NCBI GenBank assembly: GCA_022496205.1
Contig: WTXD01000011.1
Location: forward strand, 310,001 to 374,000
DNA length: 64,000 nt
DNA from: Gloeopeniophorella convolvens
Lineage: Eukaryota; Basidiomycota; Agaricomycetes; Russulales
Direction of reading: 5' to 3'
The notes below the pieces were generated by a model. That model had not been told where the DNA came from. It saw only the letters and a list, made by a program, of their open reading frames with translations, and searched no databases. The position numbers and the translations under genes are program-made. Below, one piece after another: positions 1-11,035 of the stretch; the first letter of the stretch is position 1; every line of letters begins with the position of its first letter.

Positions 1-13
1 ACCAGGTCCAAAG

Positions 14-544
14 ATGACTGCATTCCATAGCATGATGTTATCAGGACAGGGGCTGCCAGAGATCCCACCCGGTGGGTCACTCGAAAGCCGCTTGAAGTCG
101 CGAATAAGACGTCTTCTGCAGTTTGTCGACTGGAATTACGATTCGGTAAGTACTGTAATAGAACCGGAGAGGCGAACAGAACTGACCATGTTGGTGGTTA
201 TGGGTGAAGGGAGCGTGGGCGGGGCCTTTTCTGCCTTGGCCATCGAGAATTGGTCAGCCCCATCACGTGATTTAGCCCGTTTCAAACTGGTGTTTCACAA
301 ATTGTGTGGCCTTTTTAGGCTCTCAGTTCCACAAGAATTGGGCCAGGGACATCGGAGACATGACTATTTAGGTGACGAATACAAAGTAGCCTTGCTACTT
401 GTGGATGGGGCCATTTGTTACCCTTGTCGGGCCAGACCGAAGCAACTGAAGAGGACCTTCAGCACCGCGGCCCGACGTCCGGGCCTCCAAGGGATCTTAT
501 CAGATTATGAAGCTGCGGTGGCAGTGCCCGGCCGGAGTCGTTGA
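14..544 (+). CDS. Unclassified open frame at left edge (doubtful)
   Basis: An uninterrupted frame of 176 codons precedes the J-protein gene. I recognise no domain. A good donor-like GTAAGT occurs near position 147, so part of the frame may be intron, and the true gene, if any, may begin left of the window. It could equally be non-coding sequence upstream of the J-protein gene. Coding status is not established. Confidence 0.15.
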   Translation: MTAFHSMMLSGQGLPEIPPGGSLESRLKSRIRRLLQFVDWNYDSVSTVIEPERRTELTMLVVMGEGSVGGAFSALAIENWSAPSRDLARFKLVFHKLCGLFRLSVPQELGQGHRRHDYLGDEYKVALLLVDGAICYPCRARPKQLKRTFSTAARRPGLQGILSDYEAAVAVPGRSR

Positions 545-617
545 CCGTGACGTCCCTTCTCACCTTAGGCAACGCTCGGACGAACGGTGCCCCTCAGCAC
601 CGGCGTCCCTATCCCCC

Positions 618-1433
618 ATGGACCGTCGAATTGTCCCCCTGTGCCCGGTGCTGAGGCGCCCTGTTATCGCAAACAGAGCCTCCGCCAATGGTCCTCGACG
701 GTCATTCCACGGAACCCGCGCGTCGCGAGCAAGCCATTATGAGACGCTGTCCATCCCGAGAAACGCGAGCAGGAGTCAGATTAAGGTCAGCTCGCCAACC
801 TTCGAATTTTCGTGCGGACCTCATGCGCCTCTAGTCTGCCTATTATAAGGTTCGGATTCTTGCTCGCTCGTGGCCTTAAAAACATGACGCTTACGTCGGG
901 TATAGCTGAGCAAGCAGTACCACCCGGACATCAATAAAGATCCTCAGGCTAGAGAAAAGTTTCATACGTTTAGCGAGGCCTATACAATCTTGGGTGATGA
1001 CAGAAAACGGTGCGTGTGGAGATTGCGCCTTCATAATCCACTGACGGGGATCAGTCGAGCGTATGATCGTTCACTTGGCTCAGAGGGTATCACATCGAAT
1101 GCCCACCAACCGGGCCACCCAGCGGATTATCATTCACAATATACATCCGCCAATGAGGCTCGTCGTCGCATGGCAACTTACGCTTGGGAACGCAGACATC
1201 GTCCACCACCAGGCTCACATCCACACGTACATCCCACTGCCCACCGCCCTCAAGCAATGGGCGATACACATAATCGCCCCACTGCTAGCGCAGGACCGCA
1301 CCGCCCTCCAAGAACTGGCTGGAAGGAGACAGAGTTGGACCGCGTGAATAGTGTCTCTTCGTTGGGTCGGGCAGCGCAACTCGTCGGACTCTTTGTTATC
1401 GTTGCTTTCGTTGGTACACTAGGAGGAAGATAA
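618..1433 (+). CDS. J-domain (DnaJ-like) protein with C-terminal membrane segment
   Basis: Probable type III Hsp40 co-chaperone that stimulates an Hsp70 ATPase through its J domain. Exons 618-785, 906-1009 and 1055-1433 join in phase to give 216 residues. The J domain starts around residue 39 (HYETL) and carries the diagnostic HPD at about residues 62-64, followed by the usual KRRAYD end of helix IV across the second splice. The N-terminus is rich in Arg and Ser with few acidic residues, like a mitochondrial presequence. A hydrophobic stretch ([16 protein letters not shown]) near the C-terminus suggests a membrane anchor. Between them lies a low-complexity, His/Pro-rich linker. Mitochondrial inner-membrane location is an inference from these two signals. 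The second intron is only 45 bases, normal for this genome. Confidence 0.8.
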
Positions 1434-1548
1434 AGTCTAAGTGGACATTATTCCAACACGTCCCTCTAGGTGTTTTTGCATCATACTGATTCTGCATCGG
1501 TAATCCCACCTATTCCAGCTCCACCGCCGCCCCCAGGGTGTCTTCGCC

Positions 1549-3258
1549 CTACTTTTCCTTCTCCCGAGCCAGTCGTCCCTTTCCACGTGCCAAGGAAACC
1601 TCAGTCCAGATCTTCCTTGCTTCCGCGAACACGCCGAGTCTGTTGTCATAGACTAGCTCGAACTGCGCAACCTCTTCCAAGAGCTTGTCTGGCTGTTCGG
1701 CGAGCACACGTCGTATGGCTGCAAAGAACATGTCCAGCACCGCGAGATTGTGCAGGACGAGTAGTGTATGTGCCGACATCTCGTGCGTGTGAAGGAGGTG
1801 GTGGACATAAGCGCGTGTGAAAGGTGCGGGTCCTTGCACCTGAAGCGGCTCATCCACGCTGCTGTGCTTCAGCGACTCAGCGGCGCGCAACGGAGTGCAG
1901 GCTAGACAAGGGCATGCTGGACGTGTGTCGTTTCCTTCGGCGGAACAACTCCGCAGCGCATCAGCAAAGGGCGAGAAGTCGTGCGCGTAGCGTTCGTCGT
2001 ACAGATTGTGCCCGATTTCGCGGGGCGTGACGGGGGGTGAGGATGCAGGCGCGGGGAACACGAAATCGAGTGCCACGCCGATGTCAGCTGCACGCTGAAC
2101 CCAGTGGGCATCAAAGAGGTCAATTCCAACGTCACGGATGAGCGCGAGGACTTCGTGAGGAGAACCAGTGGAGTGAACAAAACGCGGCTTGTTCGTTGGC
2201 AGTGGTGTGAGTGATGTGCGAATCAGTGAGATAATCTGTGCCGTCGCCGAAGGCGCGGGGGGAATAGAGAAGGGGTCAAGTGCAGCCATTAGAATATTCT
2301 TTGGTGGGGTTGAGGCAGGGTCTAGGGAAAGGGATTTGTGCAGCGGTGCGAGGTCGAAGGTGTAGCCTGCAACGCCCTCGTCTAAGTTGTTCAAGGGTTT
2401 GATAGCATCACCTTCCTTGTCGAAAAGTGGTTCTAGTAATGAATGGGCGAAGGCTTGCCTCGCGGCCGGAGTGATGCCTCCCGCCATATGAACCAGCACG
2501 TTGAGGGGGTGGGAAGGAGAATCGGGGGCTACGTGCTGGTCAGGAAGCGGTCGAAGGATGTTTGCCAGCCACGACGTAGAACGTTCGATACTCTTGGTAG
2601 TCCGCTTCTGTGAGTGTGGTCCCGAAGTGAACGGGATGTCGGATAGGGCCACAACAACATCCGGTTGCACCGTCATAACATAGCTCCTCCATTCATTCGG
2701 AGTCGCCTATAGAGAAGATTGGTGAAGAGATGTGTGGGACAGACAAGCATGCAGACCTTCCGTACTCCCCGCAGGCAATGTGCCGAGACAAAGTCGTTGC
2801 CATTAACGGGCATGTCTCGGTCATCGGCGGGATCTCTCAGAGACATCGTGAGGATGTGCTGGTTAGGCCGAAACCCGAGAAATGTATGCAACGGATACGG
2901 GCCTGGTTGGAGCGTGGGTACCGACGGCGAAGTCTCTAGGCTATCAGTTCGCGCAGTATCTGAGCTGGTGAGAAGTTGCAACCCCTGATACTGTCGTTAG
3001 CACGTACAATGTCTCAAAGGGTATATGCACCCATTTGATAGCCTCTGATGACCTCACATGATCCCTTGAAAGGTGCGGCACCACCCCTCGTGACGAAGAT
3101 GCTATGAGCCCCGGCGTAGGAACTTCGAGGGATGTTTTTTCTGTGTGCCGATGAAGAATCACCGTTCCAACCCTCGGAGAAAAGGTAGATGTGCGTGCGG
3201 AGCTGGATGAACCGACATTGAATTGGAGAGCAGGTAAGTGGTGAGTGTTCTGAGACAT
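1549..3258 (-). CDS. QTRT2: Queuine tRNA-ribosyltransferase accessory subunit 2-like
   Basis: Non-catalytic partner of the eukaryotic tRNA-guanine transglycosylase, which exchanges guanine for queuine at position 34 of GUN-anticodon tRNAs. Exons 3258-3008, 2964-2757 and 2706-1549 join in phase for 538 residues. The start was chosen because the family's N-terminal pattern (SSRGVVPHLSRDHV) lies just downstream. The zinc knuckle CPCLAC is visible, followed by the conserved TRAYVHHLL helix and the LLVLHNL that supplies the histidine ligand. The Cys-to-His spacing is about 20 residues longer than usual, because of an insertion directly after the knuckle. The family also contains the catalytic subunit QTRT1; the variant TPNEW...DVVVALSD region fits subunit 2 better. 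It faces the coiled-coil gene head to head. Confidence 0.82.
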
Positions 3259-3622
3259 TTTCCTTGAAGATCGGGATGATGTTGATACACGGCGCGGTAT
3301 GGTACAATTGATGACGGTGAACGCCCGGATTGCCAGGAGTCGAAGTGTTTGAGTCAATGCGAAGGCTCCTTGACCTGGTATCAGTGCGTGCGCGGACGGT
3401 GGCTTCCTTGTACCAGATAGCAGACAATGTGGTCCAACTCTGCGACTCGACAAGTTGTGAGCAATTGGAACGGAGCGGAAGACGCGAGCACCCCGAGATC
3501 TCGTGATGGCGAGGAGGTGATCATGTGACCCTCCGCGTCTCAACTTTGTGCGTGTTTGCCACTGCTGTCCAACTTCTTGCTTTCTCTCCATCACCGACCG
3601 CCCTGACAACTGGCGTTGTGAT
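3259..3622. promoter_or_regulatory. Divergent intergenic region
   Basis: 364 bases lie between the start of the QTRT2-like gene (leftward) and the coiled-coil gene (rightward), so the stretch must contain both 5' regions. I see no clear TATA box or known operator. An in-frame upstream ATG at 3548 would lengthen the coiled-coil protein by 25 residues. Confidence 0.4.
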
Positions 3623-5264
3623 ATGGCGATTCTCCGCTTCCTGATATGTGCCTTCGCTCTGGTACTATGCCTTGCCAGGTTTGATGTCATGGTACGAAGT
3701 CTCTCAGCAAGATTTGCCGCCATTCATATAATTTCCCAGGGCTTCCGTCAGTGGCTTTCGACATGTCTTCGGTTGTGTTGGCTCCTAGCAACGATTTATG
3801 CGTCTGTAATGCTATGTGTCTATACTAGGGCGCACTCTTTTATTTTGAAGGTGAGCAGGAACTCTTCATAGTATTGACGCGGGTCGTCTCAAGCACCACT
3901 CCCAGAGCATCGCCTGGCTCCTCGGATTCGGGCGTGAAGAACGCATGCTAAGAGAGAAGCTGGGGGAAGTTACCAAACAGTTGGAGAATCTGAAGAAACA
4001 AAGCGAACTTCTAGAATCAAGACTCACCACCCAACAACTCAAAGCTTCTTGTGCTGACGCTCAAACAAAACAACTATTGCGCAAATTCTCATGCTACAGC
4101 CTCCTGGGTCCGGTTCCCTCGCTGCGGAAGACTCGCATACAATATCTAAGAAGTGCAGTCTACGCATTCATGCTGCTCCGTCGCCTTTCCTTCATCCTCG
4201 GGGAACATCTCGCCGAGTCTAGTGCATCAGTCAAGGCTCTGGAAGCTGGTCTGTGTAGTAGCAACAAAACTTGCGACGAGCTACGGTTCAGTAACTGCAC
4301 TCTCAAGGTTTCTTCTGACACTCTGCAAGAGAGGCTCTCTGGAGCGCATACCAAATCAGAGGATCTAGTCAAGAACGTTTTTGCCCTTCGTCTGCAGTTC
4401 AGCAAGTCACTTCGTTCCCGCGAAAGCGCTGCTCAAGCTTGGTTAGCCTACCGTAAAGCCATAGAACCTCGTTACTTGAAGACTTCCCGCCAGCTCATGC
4501 TGATGGTCTTGATTCTCTGGAAGTATACTCGCATCCTCGCCCCACGCCTCTCTGGAAGCATCCAAGCCACGAGCAAAACGAGAGCGGAACTGGCGGCTGC
4601 GAGAACTATGTGTAGGAATGCGCAGTCGCGCTACGACAGCCTCATGGCCGACTACGACCTCGCTCTCGAGGAAGTGAACAGCCTCAAGGAGAAATACAGC
4701 CAGCAAGCGAACGAGCTTACCGAGGCCCAGAACAACTATTGCAACCTCCTAGACCTCCACGAAACCGCTACACGCGAAGCTGGCAACACCCAAGCCATTC
4801 TCCGAGATGAGCAGGCTCGCCTCGAACAAACTAACGCCGATCTAGTTGACTGCGTCTCGAGATCCGAATGCCGCCTCGAAGAGGCGTCGGCGCACTGCTC
4901 GGACCTCGAGACTTCACTCGCAGACACCACACGCTCGTCCGGAATGGCGATCGCCATGCTCTCCCGCCACGTCGAGCGGGAGCGTGTCCGCATCGAGGTG
5001 GAGCGGACACTCGGCCTCCGTCCCATGCACGACATGATGCGCGACCTGCGCTCACGCCTGGCCATGGCGGACGAATATGTGAAAAAGATTTCGACCCCGC
5101 CGCGCGTGCGGGTGGGCGTTGCAGGCACCAGCCGCGACCTCCGCGACCCCTCTCCTTCTCCGTTCGGCAATAATCCCTTTCCTTCTCCGCCCGTCTCCGA
5201 GTTCGGCTCGTCTGCGAGCTCGCAGTCCTCCCTGTCGAGTGCACGGCAGCCCCACGTGGCCTGA
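3623..5264 (+). CDS. Membrane-anchored coiled-coil protein, unknown function
   Basis: Exons 3623-3850 and 3906-5264 join in phase to 528 residues. The first exon encodes two hydrophobic segments (about residues 2-20, and a second around WLLATIYASVMLCVY), so the N-terminus is probably membrane embedded. The second exon begins SIAWLLGFGREERMLREKLG and continues as a long, heptad-like coiled coil rich in Leu, Glu, Arg and Lys (about residues 90-450). The C-terminus (last ~60 residues) is Ser/Pro-rich and likely disordered. An alternative in-frame start at 3548 is possible. I do not recognise the family. The architecture (N-terminal anchor, cytosolic coil) is that of a tether or scaffold, which is only an inference. 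Confidence 0.65.
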
Positions 5265-5509
5265 ACGTGAGGTTATCCAGTACTGATCGCGAGCGCATGT
5301 ATTGATTACCGAAGTGGGGCAGTGTGATCCAGAGTATGATCTACCTTGGATTCCCCAATCTAGCCCCCCATATTACCATTTCTGAGTAACATAATCGCCA
5401 TGCGATCGCATTGTATATCGCATTTCATGTCGATTGGCGAGTCGAGCGTGACAACAAAAGCATGTACTCTACAGATATCTGAGCAATTAGCAGCATGATA
5501 CAGCCATAG

Positions 5510-8349
5510 TTATGAGTCGCCCTGTGAGCTCGCCACGCTGGCCGCATCCTCGTCCATGCGCTCGCCTGCGTCCCCGTCCGATTTGGCCTCGTCCTCCTTG
5601 TCCTCGTCTCCGGTCTTGGCCGCCGTGAAGCCCGACAGCGCGCCGGCGCCGCCGGACTTCTTCGCAGCCGCCCAGGCATGCGCCATCTGCAAGAACTTGA
5701 ACGACGTCGGGTTCGCCTCGCGCTCGTCGTCTGCGAAGATGTAGTCGTAGTCTGGGCGGTCGACACATGAGACACCGGGAGGCGAGGCGAGGGAGGGCAG
5801 GTGGTGGGCGTACCTTCGACGAGCTGTCCGGTCTCCTCGTCGACGTAGCGACGCTTGCCCTGCACGGGCATCATGCCCTCCACTTTGGCGACGTCGTCCG
5901 GTGAGCCGCGCTGCTCTTCGAACGTCTGCCACACCTGCAGCAGAGCAACGCGCTGCCACACAACACGAGTGTATGCGTCAGAGCCTATCCCCGCGACCAC
6001 GGAAGGAGGGGAGGGGAGACGCACCTCGTTCTTGAGGCCCCTGCCTTTGAGGTCATCGTAGCCCTTCTGGAACACCAGGCGCGCCACCGCGAGGTCGCCC
6101 TCGACCATCTTCGGCTCGCGCTCCTCGCCGCCGTCCTCGTCCTCTTCCTCGTCCTCGCGCTCGTCACGCGGCAGCTGGATCTCCTGCGCCTCGAACATCG
6201 CGTACGCAACCCACACCTTCCAGTGCCCGCTGGACGCGGCGAGGCGCTCGTATAGCGCACGCGCACGCGCACGCTCGCCCTCCTCGACCTCAAAGTCGAT
6301 GTACGCCTTCCAGAGCAGCTCGGGCATCGAGAGCGGCGTCTGCGCGACGCCGAGCTCGAAGATGCCGCGCGCGCGGGAGTAGTCCGCGAGCTGCGTCTCG
6401 AGCTCGGCGTACTTGATCCACGCCGCGGAGTTTGTCGGGTCGAACTGCGCACACAGAGGGGAGCAGAGCAAGGGGTGCGTGGCATCAGTGGTACAGTGTG
6501 CGGGGGCGCGGGGGCGCGGCGTACCTCGATGTATTTTTCGTAGAGCGTGCGCACGCGGTCGAATTCTCGGAGCTGGGATGGGCGGTGGGTCAGTGGCGCA
6601 CCGCATGAGGTAGACAGCAAGCGGCGCATACGTCGAATTCCAATTGAATGTATCCCTTGAAGAGTGCTTCCTTGGGGCTCATTCCGATAGCCGCGCCCAG
6701 AATCTTCCGCGCTGCGGGCAGGTCGAGGCGGCGGACCTCGAACCTTGCGAACATGATCCACAGCTTGGCGAACGTGAACTGCTTGTGTGGAACCATCTGC
6801 ACGGCCGTCTGGTAAATTTGTCTCGCCCGTGCGTAGTCCTGCGTATATTGTCGGTTGCTGTCGTGCGGCGAGAGAGGGGGAGAGGACAGACCTTGATCTC
6901 GATTTCTTCAAATAGCGCATAGTCGAGCCACAAGAAGATGTACCGTCGCCAATGCCGCTTCTCGCTCCCTGGCGGCACCTGCGCAACGGCACGTTCGTAT
7001 ACTTCCCGAACGCGCCCGATAGCCTGCTCCTCCTCTTCTGTTGTCGCGCCTTCTTCCCGTAGTTGTCGGAAGGCACCTTCCTCTAATCGTGCATAGTCGA
7101 ACCAGACGTCGTAATTCCGGCCGTCATGTGAAAGCTCCTCTTCGTACTGGATTCTCCGCTTGCCGATTACGGTCGATTCCAGCGTCGTGCGAGTGCCATG
7201 CTGCTTCTCAAACTTGGTATATGCGGCGTACAAATTCGCCGACTTGGAACGTGGCAAGCGCTCCAACGCGAACTGTTAATCACGTTCAGATCACTGCTCG
7301 TGACACGGCAGATGGATAGGGAAGTACCTTGTAGATAACCCTTGCACGATCGTATTCTTTAAGCCGCGTTTCCATCTTTGCAAACGCGCTGAACACGGCC
7401 TGCGCCTTATCGACCTGCTCCTCCTCATCGCCGAAGAACTCGAGCGCGGTCTGGAATACATCGCGGGCCTTGTCGACCTTTCCGCGCTCCTCTTCAAATT
7501 TACCCCACTTAACCCACACACGGGGTTCGGGGCGGACAGCCACCCAGCGCTCGTAGACCGTGCTGGCGCGATCGAGTTCATTGTAGCGCGTTTCGAGCTT
7601 GATGTACGCTTGCCAAGCCTTGTCATCGGGCTCCCATGCCATCCAGCGCTCAAAGACCTGCCGTGCACCGGCGATATTTTGGAGGAGCTCTTCGAGGTAC
7701 ACATACTTGTACCAGAGCTGGTCGACGCGGGGGAGGAGGGTGACGGCACGGTCAAAGAGGTTACGCGCATGTTGTACGTTGCGAGACTTGAGCTCTGTCT
7801 CGGAATATGTGAGCCACAGAGGCACACTGCGCGGGTCGACATCGAGCGCGCGCTCAAAAACAGAACGTGCGCGCGCGAATTCGTTTTGGGAGGCCTCCCA
7901 GTTGGCGTACTGGAGCCATTCCTTTCTGGGGCAGGTTCAGTGTTCTGCTGCGAAGAAAGGAGGCACGGGAGGGACGTACATGCTGCCACGGGTACGACGG
8001 ATGCGCTCCTCGAACTCCTTCCGTTTGCGGCCGCGGTACTCATGTAGTTCCTCGAAGTCTTCGACGCGTTGCCTGGGGGCGCGGAACTGGGACTCCTGCC
8101 TTTCTTGGGCCTAGAGGGAAGGGATGTAAGGGAATAGTCTGCGGAGGGCAGTGATGTGGGCGCACTTCTCGGAGAAGTTGCTCAGCTGTGATCTAAGGAA
8201 GCGGTGAGCAGAACAGTCAGCGGGGCAGGTGAGGAGAGAAGCGGACCTGGATGGCAGCTGGTGCCCGGTTCTTGACACTGTGGGGCCAGTGAGACGGAAT
8301 CGATAGGAGATAGGGGAGTGTCTCACCGAGGTACGCGGCCGTCCTGCAT
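5510..8349 (-). CDS. CLF1: Pre-mRNA-splicing factor Clf1 (Crooked neck, HAT repeats)
   Basis: Scaffold of the Prp19/NineTeen complex in the catalytic spliceosome. Eleven exons close in phase: 8349-8327, 8277-8247, 8192-8166, 8110-7980, 7925-7328, 7272-6892, 6838-6632, 6572-6525, 6444-6025, 5952-5814, 5751-5510, giving 748 residues, the usual size. The N-terminus reads [18 protein letters not shown], matching the conserved KNRAPA box, then [23 protein letters not shown] repeats follow ([77 protein letters not shown]). The C-terminus is acidic and low-complexity ([15 protein letters not shown], then [14 protein letters not shown]). It shares a 350-base divergent promoter with the copper-fist gene. 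Identification is firm. Confidence 0.96.
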
Positions 8350-8699
8350 GGTGTGTGCGGGGATCAGAGCAGACGATTCCCGGTGTTGGGAGAGCAAGTG
8401 ACCACCGCGAGGCGCGCCAGGCTGTGGGAACCTATTCCTTGATGCAGGATGAGGGACTATGGCTATTGTGCCCTATTTGGCTCCCCCACGAGTATTTAGA
8501 CCAACGTGTGCTGTTAATCCCATTTCTTTGACCAGCCTAGTCCGCCCTTGCTCATGTGTTTTCTCCTCCACAACAAGAGCCTCGCCCGTCCGTCTTCCAG
8601 TCCCAATAACACGCGCTCCCCGAGCGTCAGTGGACAAGTCGACTAGACTTGTGTCCCAGGCGGTCATCCCCTCTGCACTTTCCTCCTCACTCCCACACA
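8350..8699. promoter_or_regulatory. Divergent promoter, CLF1 / copper-fist gene
   Basis: 350 bases separate the two start codons. The right half, on the plus strand, is pyrimidine rich (TTTCCTCCTCACTCCCACACA just before the ATG at 8700), a common basidiomycete promoter feature. TTGCTCATG near 8547 resembles a TTTGCTC copper-response core but differs from it, so I do not call an autoregulatory site. Confidence 0.4.
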
Positions 8700-10558
8700 A
8701 TGGTACGCCATCAGCCGCCCCTCCGCACGTTTTCTCACCCCGCGTCCAGGTCCTCATCAGCGATAAGAAGTACGCTTGGTGAGTTTTCCCGCGCTTCCTC
8801 TCCTCGCGCATGCTTACCTGACCCCTCCAACAGCGAAGCGTGCATCAAAGGACACCGCTCTTCTGCCTGCAAACACACCGACGCCCCCTCTTCGAGATCA
8901 AGAAAAAGGGCCGTCCCATCACACAATGCGAGCACTGCCGTGAACTGCGAAAAACGAAACAAGTTCACGTCAAATGTATGTGTGAAACCAAAGAACCTCT
9001 CCCCGACAAAGACCCGCCCCCGTCCGCAAGAAAGGTGAGTCCGCCTATATGACCGTTCCGCCGCCAGAGAATGAATCCGTAAGGGTCTTTCTCATCGCAC
9101 CAGGCAATCTAGCGAAGGTTTTGGCGAGCGCCGCGTTTCCCGATGGATTGCCACAGGTCCTCGGGGCGTCGGTTGCAACGCACCCACCTGAATGCTCCCC
9201 AGCGCAGATCATGCTGGTAGGTGTTTCAGTTGTGACGCGTGACGTGCCTGGAAGTTATCGTGCTGACTTATCTACTAGGTCACGTTTGCCACTGTAAGGA
9301 CGGCGGGGACTGTCATTGCTCCACGGCGAAGAAGACAAGCCGCAAGGCGAAGGACGTTGGGGCGAGCCTGGCTGTATCGCCGGCGAGCGCTACGGGAGCG
9401 GCCGTTGGTCCTAGCCTTCACGCACTGCGCCCGGTTCTCCCGCGGCCTCCCCAACAGATGACACCCATCGAGCCGATGACTTCACACACGCACCCCCACA
9501 ATCACCGCTTCTCCCATGGATCCGCATTCTTCAGTCCTTACGGTCGCGCGTATGAGGAACACTATCACTCTTCTGAGGACAGCCATCCGGACAGCAATTC
9601 CGAGAATGGTCTAGTTGCGCGCCGGTCGACCGATCTGGCGCCGTGGTCCAGTGACAGCTCTGGCTCTGGCCCGCTGCAAGGCGCATTCCACCCTCTTCCA
9701 GAAATCCTGGATGACTTCGATTCCCCGGAGGCACCCGCCGGGCTCCCGGGCTTTTGTACCTGTGGTGATCCATGCGCTTGCACATCGTGCCCGCAGCACC
9801 GGGGCCCCATCGCATGGACCAGTCGCGAGGCTTGTTCTAATCCTGTCTCGTGTGGTTGTCTCAATGTTTCCGAGGTTCTTCCACACCCCGCCCCGACCCC
9901 TCCGACCACCCCTCAGAACGGCCTTTTACCGCAGCAGTTCGAACCGCTGGACGAATGGATCAAGAGCATACCGATGCTGCCTCCGTCCTTCGAGGAGTCA
10001 TGCAGAGCCAACGGCGCTGATTTCCCGATGTTTGACCTCCCAAGAATCGTCGAGCCCATGCCGATTGCTCTGGATAGCCTGCCGGACGTCTTCCATGAAA
10101 CGTCGTCTCAATGTATTTGTCCCAACGAGGAGCGGTTGCAGATCGGGGACTACTGCCTGCGGTGTCAGCGCCGCTGCGACGATCTTGAACCGGATGGAGA
10201 CCAAGACGACATGCTCCCATATCAATTGTCGGGCCAGCGCGCTCGCTTCAGCCCCGACGTCTCCATGTTGGCTGTCCCGGGCCGTAGCAGAGCGTCCTCA
10301 ACCTCTTCCGCCGCAAGCGACCTCTCCAGCCTCTATCCCCGCTCGATAGAGGACACGAGCTGTGGACCTGCAAGCTCACTCCTACCGCCGTCACTCTCGC
10401 GTGCACGCCACTCGTCTTCGGATATCACATCACCTTTTGCTGGGGAGGGTGTGGGTCCAAGTTATGCTTTGCCTTTTAACACGTCTGTACCCGATCTCCC
10501 GCGGACGTCTGACCTTTACGACTCGTCGCATACTGGCTCCATACCTATGCTTTTCTGA
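8700..10558 (+). CDS. Copper-fist transcription factor (Ace1/Mac1 type), frame broken by 1 base
   Basis: Copper-sensing zinc/copper regulator. Exons 8700-8702 (the ATG alone), 8750-8778, 8834-9034, 9118-9220 and 9279-10558. The copper fist runs VLISDKKYAC-EACIKGHRSSACKHTD then RPLFEIKKKGRP, with C-x2-C-x8-C-x-H zinc ligands and the KGRP minor-groove hook. Between KHTD and RPLFE the frame slips: one base is missing near 8881 (GACGCCCCC where GACCGCCCCC is expected). Exon phases close only if that base is restored. Downstream Cys-rich clusters (CHCKDGGDCHC, CTCGDPCACTSC, CICPNEE...CLRCQRRC) fit copper-cluster regions of basidiomycete Ace1 proteins. All other exons are intact, so a sequencing or assembly error is the likeliest cause; a true mutation cannot be excluded. 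Confidence 0.85.
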
Positions 10559-11035
10559 ACACTCCATATTGATATGTGCTACCCGGGCTTTAGTTCTGCA
10601 CGGTGTATGAGAGTATGGTTGCGCACTATTGATAATTGTACGATACACTTGTGGTAGTAACGTTGGAATATGCATTCATAAATTCTTTACTCTCCACTGA
10701 TGCGAGCAGCTGGCGCAGTATTCTGCTGCCCGGTAACCAATACCCGCACGCGCGTCCCGACGACTTGGTTCTGGAACATTTCAGACAAGATCCACATCGG
10801 GTTAGGTTTCCAGCCGAGCATCTGGCGTCAGCGACTTGTCTGAGCTCCCCAGATTTACACATGATAGCCTTTCCCGTGCAACTAGATGCCCGCTGCCACA
10901 CGCGCGCTGTCATTCGGAGCATCCGCAGCAACGATTGTCCCAACGAATGCGATTCAACCCGATAGATAATCAAAGAACAGAGTGGCGGTGATTGTGAGCG
11001 ATATAGGAAGTTCATCTAAATGTCGAGCATACACC
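10559..11035. other. Convergent intergenic region
   Basis: 477 bases between the stop codons of the copper-fist gene and the alanine aminotransferase gene, so two 3' untranslated regions and terminators meet here. AT content is higher than in the flanking genes. No gene, repeat or tRNA seen. Confidence 0.5.

Noticed and set aside
2719..2988. Plus-strand frame upstream of QTRT2 exon 3
   Set aside because: It is antisense to QTRT2 exon 2 and its flanking intron.
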